Assembly: GCA_014549065.1 (NCBI GenBank)
Contig: JACDOX010000021.1
Coordinates: 1,429,820 to 1,493,819, forward strand
Direction: 5' to 3'
From: Cardinalis cardinalis
Lineage: Eukaryota > Chordata > Aves > Passeriformes > Cardinalidae
Length of the DNA stretch: 64,000 nucleotides
Shown here: positions 56,118-64,000 of the stretch, piece by piece
Layout: each line of letters opens with the position of its first letter
Position numbering within the stretch: position 1 is the stretch's first letter
Made by a program: the position numbers and the translations under genes
The notes under the pieces: model-generated
What the model saw: only the letters and a program-made list of their open reading frames with translations
What the model was told of the DNA's origin: nothing
The model's database searches: none

Positions 56118-58514
56118 TCTCACACTTCCATGCTTTCCCTGGGAAATCCTCACCCCAGACCTTCCCAGCATTGTCTCTGTGTCCATGCACCAGTGCCCAT
56201 TTTCACTCAGTGGAGTTAAACTTGAAAATGCTGTGACAGCTCTTCCTGTGATATTAGACCCAAAACCACAGATCTCCATAACAGCATAACTGAGGGAAAG
56301 TCAGAATTAATTAGCTCCAAGTAGACCAGGGTTCCAGGTTTACCCAGCTGATATAAAATAAGTTGTGATCNTTTGTTAAAGATCATGAATCTGTTAATAA
56401 TTTGATATGTCTTCAGGTATGCTTATCAAGAGTGACAAGTGGCTATTGTGAGCAGAATGACTCCATACACCTAAAAATAATCTAAATCTTAATTTAAAAA
56501 ACACCTTAATATAATCCAAAGATAATCTAAACGTTATTTCTTTATGAAGGCAATAAGGTTTAGATTATTTTTGAAATATACTTTAGTTCATGATACATTT
56601 TGATCATTCGCTGAAAACATTGACTTTTAAAGAGGTTGAAATCAAACTAGGAGCTAAAATTCTTCAGTTACCTAAATAGCAATGGTATAAAGGGATTACT
56701 GCAGCACTAGGGCACTGGGCTCCATAAAATAACTTTTTGCCAGGAGCTGAGAAACCCAGCATAGCCATCACCACCACGTGGGGTGGAGCCCAGTGCTCCT
56801 GGAGATGGCTGAACTCCTGCCTGCCCACAGGGAGCAGGGAATTAATTCCTCACTTTGCTATTCCTGGAATATAAAAATAGATATGTTAGAATGCATCTAT
56901 ATTGATTTTTACATATGTTGTGCTCCTATTCAGCCAGAAAATGTNGCCATTGGAACCTCTATTGACATTTACATGTTGAAAATGTTTTTCTTGTCAAAGT
57001 TTGCAGCCCTAGTAGCTCGTGGCAGTGCTACCTTCACGTGGATCTCACAGGGATCTGCATCCCAAGACATTTTGACATTTAAATCAGTTGCAGAACCAAT
57101 GTAGATGACCCCATCCCTTCTTAAATACCTTGGGAATAGTCCTGATAGTGTGTCTAATAAAAAGGAGATATCNCCAAAAAATATTCTTTCCTATTCACCA
57201 TGATAAAAATAATGAAATAAATACAGTATAATATTTCGTTTCTGACTGTTGATTATTTTTGCTGAAAATTCCCTCCTTCACAGATAAGCTTGGTTATCTT
57301 CTGTCAGTGCCTCTTGGAGCTTTGGAATGTAATGGAATGGTGGTGAGTAGGCACATTTTACATTTGGTGTGCAGAAAATCAGGCACTGAACTGATGAGGG
57401 AGGGAGAGTGTGCANTTAGCTTGATTAACAACTGGAACATATTGTCTCCACTTTCTGCTTTGTCTCAAGTTTTTAGTGTGACTTTTGTACAGTTTTATCT
57501 GTCTGTGCTTTCCATACTCCATCCTCAAAACTGGGCAGAGTGTGGCTTGATTTCTTTCACTCTTTTGCTATTTAAAGTGTGATGCCTTTTCATAACATTT
57601 GCTGCAATGAAGCTCCGGTTTTAGTTTCTGTCACTAAAAATCACTGTAAATCCCAAATACCNTTGTCTGATGTGGGAAATATGGCATAAAGTGGTGAATT
57701 ATGTTCNCTTTCAGACCACAGCACTGCAATTACTTTTCTCTTACTCCATCTTTAGTCCCTCCCCAAAATGCTTAAAAAGATTTACCTTGGAAGCTGGCAG
57801 GAAGAGTAATATGAAAAATGGACTATTAGAGCTTCAAATTAGGGATAGCATTAAGCTCACTGAATCCTTTTCTTTCATAGCAGCACATTAGTAAAGAGTC
57901 AATTATTAACACTGCTACTTGATTTATTCCAACATTTGGAATGTATTAGAGGTCAATGTATTTAAGGTTTTTTTCTTTTTTTTTTTTTTAATTATTATTT
58001 CAATTGGAAATTAGGTTCTCAGAGGTTAAGTAGATTATAATAGATCCAAGCTCCTGGGCCCATGCACTGCTATTTCAGTAGGATTTATTGTAACTCATAC
58101 CTTCAGAGAATAAGAATTAAGTGTAATTTTCACTTTTAGTTAATGAGATTATGTGCTGTTCAATAGGTATTTTCAGTGTGATTTGATAGTGAATTCTTAG
58201 TGCGAGATTCAGGCTTTGGCTTTATCAGTGTGGTTTCTTAATTTCTGATCACTTCTTTTTGTGCCTTTCCAATTTGAACTCACATTTCCATTTTGATANG
58301 CAAATTTATCACCAGATACAGTCTTAGTGCTTCACTTATAGGGATATTAAGCTGTGTAGGCTCAGTGAAAGCTCACTGAACAGCTGAATAAAGGCAGGGA
58401 GTTTGTAAAATATGTTTTATAATTTAATAGTTAAACAGATGAATTATGTATTGTCCCTGGAAATGTAAAATAAATGTTCAAATGTGGTGATTAGAGACAT
58501 AAATTAGCAGTGTA
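56118..58514. other. Unique non-coding DNA
   Basis: No exon recognised. Frames at 56778-57104 and 57259-57582 are each about 107 codons, contain no repeat and no domain I know. A 19-bp inverted repeat lies at 56.47 kb and a T-rich run near 57.97 kb. Confidence 0.5.
56473..56572. repeat. 19-bp inverted repeat with 62-base spacer
   Basis: The arm at 56473-56491 pairs with 56554-56572. As RNA, 18 Watson-Crick pairs and one G-U wobble form without a gap. The motif 'ataatctaaa' also appears a third time inside the spacer (56522-56531). The spacer does not extend the stem by eye. It could be a small hairpin RNA, a terminal-inverted-repeat remnant or chance in AT-rich DNA. Confidence 0.75.
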
Positions 58515-58593
58515 TTTTACAGTGTTGGGTTGATGGTTGGATTTGATGATCTGAGAGATCTTTTCCAGCCTAAACAATTCCATGGTTCTGTGA
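58515..58593 (+). mobile_element. CR1 LINE 3' terminal remnant
   Basis: 'cagtgttgggttgatggtt', 'ggatttgatgatctgagagatc', 'cttttccagcctaaac' and terminal 'aattccatggttctgtgac'. Same type as the 43.1-kb copy. Confidence 0.88.
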
Positions 58594-61500
58594 CACTTTA
58601 TGTCCTCAAAGGAAGTGGAATGAGACACCACCACTTGCACTTTTGGGGCAAAATCTCAATGTATAAATGATCCTGAGAGTACTGAGAATGTTACAGAATT
58701 CATTGTTTATTAAATTAAACTTTTGTAACCTTGTAGGAATTTTATTGTCCTGATTTTATTAAGATGTAATGATGCAGGAAGGTTGAATTAATTCAATTTA
58801 TTAACTGATTTACTGTTTACTCNGAAACTGAACTCACATGCTTATTCTGTATTCAATCTCAGAACATGATATCACTATTTAGGCAGAAAAAGGGATCAGA
58901 TTATTCCTGTGTTTTGTTTATNCATGAAGTGGGGAGAACGCAGCAGCAAAGGAAAATTAGAGTTTTTTTCATCTGTAAACTATGAACCAATCTTGTTTTG
59001 CCTTTGCCATCAGTCTGCAATTATCGTCCTTCCTGCCACTGAGGGCCAAACAAATTTGCTTTCTAATTTAGGTGGAAATAATTTTTTGATAGATATTGCC
59101 CCTCTCTGTAAGAGGTAAACCTAATTCTGGTTATTTTTAGAAACAAAAGGTTTGTAAAAGATTTCTGGGTTCCTACTTTGGCAGATCCTTGGAGTAAGGG
59201 GCGCAGAGAGAAGTGGAAAAGTTCTGATAATAATGCCTGTTCTTCAAGAGACCTCAGTTAGAAACACTTATGAGCTGCTGTGTGTTTGTGTGAGGATGGA
59301 GTTTTTAGGAAAAGATGCAAATATTGAGGACGTGGGTAGAATTGTTTGATTTTAATTTTGTTTTTCACTTTGATGATTCCCCATGAAGGCTTTGGTATTG
59401 TGACATTTATGGCTTTTGAATCACGCCCTAAAATACTTTTTGAAATTTTGTTTATACTTTCCCAGATACAGATATATTATTAGAAAANTAATCCATATAT
59501 TCCTGCAGATGTATATAGAGTCCAACAGTCAGNAAAATGTTTGAACAGGAAATATCTTCCCACTGGTTTTTTTTTTTGTCCTAATAACTGTTTGGTCAGT
59601 GTCTCACAATCTTAGTGATCCAAGAAACTATACCATAGGAAGATTTAAAAATCTTCAACCTTTGCAATTGATTGCAATGTATAAAGGAGAGATTGATTTT
59701 TCTTCACAGTTATAAATGATTTTCAGAAAACTGAAAAGGCTATTTTGAGAAGCAGTGTGAAATATTCTGACAATCTATAAGCTGGGGGTTTTTTTAAGTA
59801 AATACAAACCTGCCAAATTATGGGGGTTCTTTGTCTTCAATTACGATAAAAGTTCCAGCATTGAAGTAAGCATCAGACTTGTCTATTTTCCTGACTCAGA
59901 ATCTGAATTAAAGAGAAAAATAAGTCAATTACTGCAAATATAGAGTAGAAAGCAATTTCCTCATGATAGATTTAATTGAACTTGCTTTCTGGGGACAGCA
60001 GTATCATATTGTCTCAATTTAGGAAGAAATGAGATCTTGCTTTGGAATTTCAGATCCTGCCTTTGCAATTTAACTTTGGCTCTAGTCTAGAATTCCACAA
60101 AATCTTGAAATTTCAAAAATCCCCCTTCCTTATCACTGAAGCTACCATTATCCAACAGAATTGCACTTTTGTGTACTATGGATTCTTGGAAGGGAAGAAG
60201 GAAATCTTTAGATTCTGATAAAACAGGAAGGTTTCTCATGGTGTTGGGTTTGAACTAATAATTCTGTAGGCTAGATCCTTGTCTGATGTTACCTAAATTA
60301 ACTTCAAAGGAGAGAGAAATCTTAGAGTGCATCAGGTAAGGACCTCCCTTCAGGGTAAGAGCAGCATCTTACAAGCATCCAGGTCACTCCAATTTAAATA
60401 TTACGTTGTGTTGCAAATGGAAATTCCATCACGTCAGTGGCAGCCACAGAAGAAAAAGCAGGTTGCTGCTTGACAATTTTACAAATTATTTAGATAATTA
60501 TTTGNTGCTGGGGAAGTTAATGTCAGGACTGTTTGGTGAATAAAGTGGTTTCTTATGTTGTTGGTGGCTTGTGTCACAGTTGCTAGCTCAAGAAAAGAGC
60601 TCGGGTAGTAGTGGTGTTCTTATTGTCAATACTTATTATTTAGTAAGGCTGTCACTGGGAGTGGTGCATAAAAAATACAAGGCAGGGCAGGTTTTCCTGG
60701 TAAGACTTGCATGAACTCATTAAATAAATCCTGGCTGAGCCAGAAATTGAAAATAAGAAAAGGGGATGGAAAAAGAGAGGTCATGCATAAACAATAAAAT
60801 TGTTTAATCAGAGTCTAAGTTATAAATATGGACGGGTGAAGAAGCTTTACCTGGACCTGAATTGGGGTTGATAAAATCCCAGGTGATGAAGAGGAAAAAG
60901 GAAGAAACAGAGATGCTAAACCAGGGTAGAGATTCTTCTTTACCGTGTCCTGAGTTGGCTGATATGTTACAACATGATTTCCTTATTAGCCATAAACAAC
61001 AACAAAAATGTTGCTTAAGCTTACAGGAACAGAAAAAAAATTAAAAATGCTTTCACTGGAGTCTGATGGAAAAAAGAATTAGAGCCATAATTCATTTGTC
61101 TATTGGTGGTGTTTTAGCTTTTTTTATTGCTGTATTTCCTACAGATAATATTCAGGCTGAACTCTTGGATTCATCAGCTGAAAGCTTTTGGGAACCAAGT
61201 TTCCCAGAAGTATTGTTTGGAGTAATCATCAGACTCCATTAACAGAACTCTTTCATAATGAATTCCTGTGCCCCGTATAATTTTGAGTTGATTTTNATGG
61301 AGAAATTGTTTTTGAAAAAGTCTGTGAAATGAAAATCTTATTGTTATTCTGAAGCAATTTCTGAATGATTATAGCTTTATTAANTATGTTTAATGCAAAT
61401 TAACTAAAATAAGTATTCTTGAACTTGTGTGCCTGTATAAAGCCATGCATGTGCAATTCTGAAATAACATCACTTGTCATATTCCTTATGAAAATAAATC

Positions 61501-61665
61501 TTGTGTATAGAAGTATGACAGGGCATCAGAACTATTATAATTATTAGAATATCTTTTCTATTGTCCTGGAAAAAAAAGGCCAGTAATTTAGAATATAATA
61601 ATTACTTGTAACTGCAGAGTGGTCTGAAAATTTTGACTGTTGGGCTCCACTCCCCTCCTAGGGGT
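58594..61665. other. Unique AT-rich non-coding DNA
   Basis: No gene or dispersed repeat recognised. Ns are sparse, consistent with single-copy DNA. Confidence 0.55.
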
Positions 61666-62081
61666 TGTCACCATTATATTTTCTGAAAAATCCCTTCGCC
61701 AGGATTTCTTCTTCTGGGAAGTTGAGAAACCTCAGAGANAAATGTAANTAATAGTTATCTGATTCACTTCTCCTGTGTTTGGCTACTTTAGAATGTAGTC
61801 TGAACATTGTTAACCAACAAGTGCATGTTTAATTAGTNTCATGTAGAATTGTTTTTATTTAATAACCAATCACCATCAGCTGTGTCGGATGCTGAGGTGT
61901 CAGTCACAAGTTTTTGTTATTCATTCTTGTTAAACCTTCTGTATCCTTTTTATTTAATATAATTTTAGTATAGCATTCTTTAATCTAATATAATGTCATA
62001 AAATAATAAATTAGCCTTCTAAAAACATAGAGTCAGATTNTCATCTCTCACCTTGTCCTGAAGACCCTCACAAACCCCACA
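61666..62081 (+). mobile_element. Solo ERV LTR with 6-bp target duplication (one mismatch)
   Basis: A 416-bp LTR from TGTCACCATT to ...AACCCCACA. Flanks are AGGGGT (61660-61665) and AGAGGT (62082-62087), five of six matching. It has 'gggaagttgagaaacctcag', a 'aaccaatcacc' CCAAT-type box and AATAAA at 62005-62010. The mismatch and substitutions suggest it is older than the copies with perfect duplications. Confidence 0.92.
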
Positions 62082-63776
62082 AGAGGTGGGAAGATGCTGC
62101 CAGAATTCAGGCTGTTTAGAGAAAGCAGATTTAGAAGAGAGGGCTGGCCAGAGCGTGTTTGAAGGTGATNGTGAGTTCCTTTTGAAAAGGCCCCAGGGAA
62201 ACTCATGAAGGACTTTAAATAATTCACANGGCAAAAAATGCATCCGGAGAGCTTGGAGTCAATAAAGCCTCCAGCTCTTTATAGTACTTTATGGCTGAGT
62301 CCTAGTGGATTAATTCAAGCTCTCAGAGGCATAGACACCACATTCTCCANGTGCTTGGGTGCAAATGTGAGATACCATATGGGACTCAGCCCCGAGAGAG
62401 AGGACACAATAAACCCACAGGCAGAAATCTGAAATCAGAAGTGGGATTGGTTCCTTTAGCATAAATAACACTTTTGCTGCCCTGCATTTCATGGGCTTAC
62501 ATTTCTGATGTGAATAATTCTGAGTAGGAAAATTGGGATAGAGTAGAAATCTGTGTGGGGTGGAAGATAAATTTAGGTCTGTAATGAGGGACACTTTGAA
62601 TTATGAGCCCAGTGTACCAGCTGTTAAAGACATTTTTCTTTGCTGCATAAAATGCAGAAGTTTCAAAATGTTTTCCAGGCAACAGTATTTCTTCTCCTTT
62701 CTGTGGATGTTATGGATTTCTTAAAAGGAAAAATTTTGCAAATAATGNAAAAAGCTTTAAGCAGAACACATGACTGGTTTCCCAAAGCCTGTATTCAAGG
62801 GAAATGAAGCCCAGCTCTGACCAAGCAGTTATTTTATATTAAAGATNCAACACTTCAGCAGATGCAAGGAATGTACAAGATAAATCTGTTAACATAATTG
62901 AAAACTATTTCTCCTCTTTGGGTTAAAGTTAATATACAATTTTTTTCATTTTAACAAGTTTATCCAAATTCACTAAGAAAAGATGCAAATTTCTGATTTA
63001 TTAAAAATCTAATCAGAAGATATGGAGCCTGTTTNTCCATGGTTTCACTATTTCATCTGTATAGTGTAGCCCAGTTAGAGACACTAGATGTTTGAACAGG
63101 GCTGAAAGGCTTTTTTGCTACCACTGGTTATGTCAGTCATCCAGTGACCTCCAAATTTTGGGAGGAAAGAGCAAACCTCAAGACAACATCATTAATTAGG
63201 GTATGGAAAATTTGATCATTGCTTGTCACTTGCTTTGCTGTGCTCTAATAGAGAACTTCTTAAGAGATTGTNCTGGTTTGAAGTGGAGGTGGAACAAGGG
63301 TACAAGGTGTGGTTTCCTGCAAAAAAAAAACCAACAAAAAGCCCTCAAAAAGCCAAACAAACAAACATACACAAACAAACAAAAAACCCAAACTAAAACC
63401 CCCAGTGATTTGACCCCTGCCCTTTTTGCTTTTTTGCCCTGGTCCCCCAAAAGGTGGCANCTTCCAGGAAGAAATTACAGAGAAATTCCATTTTCAAGGA
63501 ATCCCTGCTATGGAGAAATACCCTTTAAAGCCTGACAGTGCTGTTTTTCATACAGCTGGGAAGATTTACTATCAAGTTAGCACAGAANTAAATGCTCAAA
63601 ACTAAGATGTCCAGTACAGAACCAGGGTCCTGCAGAACATAGGACTAGAAATTCCATAAAAAGATAAAAGAATTTCACACTGGGCAGAANTGTAATGATC
63701 TGTTCTTCACATTGTGTCTTCTGCTAATCTCTAATATTCAAAATGATATTAAAACTAAAGGATAATGCTCAATATC
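62082..63776. other. Unique non-coding DNA with an A/C tract
   Basis: No exon recognised. The only clear structure is the A/C-rich tract at 63321-63399. Confidence 0.5.
63321..63399. repeat. A/C-rich low-complexity tract
   Basis: An A10 run followed by CAAA and CAAAA units, the mirror of the T/G tracts at 2.1 and 6.1 kb. The preceding 'tgtnctggtttgaag' could be the start of a truncated LTR, but no end was found. Confidence 0.85.
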
Positions 63777-64000
63777 TGTCACNGTGATATTTTCTGAAAA
63801 ATCCTCTTTGCCCAGGATTCTTCTCCGGGGAAGCTGAGAAACCTCAGAAAAGAATGAAAACAATAATTATCTGATTGCTTCTCCTTATTTTGCTGGTCTG
63901 GACATTGTTTATCAACAGGTGCATGTTTGATTGGTTTCATGTAAATTGTTTTTACTTAATGAAAAATCACAGCCAGCTGTGTCAGACTCTGAGTCAGTCA
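63777..64000 (+). mobile_element. ERV LTR, 5' part, runs off the window
   Basis: Starts TGTCACNGTG and follows the 61.7-kb copy through 'ggggaagctgagaaacctcag', 'caacaggtgcatgtttgatt' and 'cagccagctgtgtcagactc'. The window ends before the AATAAA region, so whether it is a solo LTR or the start of a provirus is open. If solo, the AATATC left flank (63771-63776) should recur after its end. Confidence 0.92.

Noticed and set aside
63269..63400. 'tgtnctggtttgaag' plus A/C tract as an LTR
   Set aside because: No LTR end, poly-A signal or target duplication could be found.
1..64000. tRNA, rRNA, snRNA genes, CRISPR arrays, bacterial operons or phage
   Set aside because: I looked for cloverleaf arms, A/B boxes, spaced direct repeats and compact co-directional genes and found none. 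Composition and repeat content are those of a bird nuclear genome.

Overview
This 64 kb window looks like vertebrate nuclear DNA from a bird, most likely a passerine. It is AT-rich, carries no densely packed genes, and is scattered with 3' fragments of CR1 LINEs, the dominant avian retrotransposon. It also holds many solo LTRs of endogenous retroviruses that resemble songbird families. I name no exact subfamilies, because that needs a repeat library. I found no protein-coding exon, tRNA, rRNA, CRISPR array or bacterial-type operon that I can support. The open frames are short, unrelated to any family I recognise, and often lie inside CR1 or LTR sequence. The window is best read as intergenic or large-intron DNA.

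Layout. 1-4.2 kb: unique AT-rich DNA with simple repeats. 4.2-5.35 kb: an antisense CR1 and an antisense solo LTR. 5.35-9.46 kb: unique DNA with a T/G tract and an old duplication. 9.47-10.64 kb: CR1, LTR and a 112-bp tandem duplication. 10.6-14.2 kb: mostly unique, with an N-dense unclassified segment at about 12.6-13.0 kb. 14.2-14.6 kb: solo LTR with a perfect 6-bp target duplication. 17.7-19.0 kb: one CR1 split by two different LTR insertions. 23.7-24.6 kb: CR1 followed by a long antisense LTR. 24.6-29.1 kb: unique DNA with two homeodomain/POU-site-rich stretches that could be conserved enhancers. 29.1-29.74 kb: a second long antisense LTR. 30.6-38.8 kb: unique DNA with three old CR1 pieces and a 36-bp tandem duplication. 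39.9-40.8 kb: solo LTR, then a CR1 interrupted by an antisense CR1. 41-55 kb: mostly unique. 55.19-56.12 kb: a four-copy tandem array made from a CR1 3' end. 56.1-61.7 kb: unique, with a 19-bp inverted repeat. 61.7-64 kb: two more LTRs, the last cut by the window edge.

No genes act together here. What the window records is layered history: CR1 insertions, LTR insertions into some of them, loss of all proviral interiors (only solo LTRs remain), and local tandem duplication. Seven LTRs share one recognisable sequence type, and six more or less complete ones share an AATAAA signal near the 3' end. Scattered single Ns are visibly denser in young repeats, which suggests ambiguous base calls caused by multicopy sequence.
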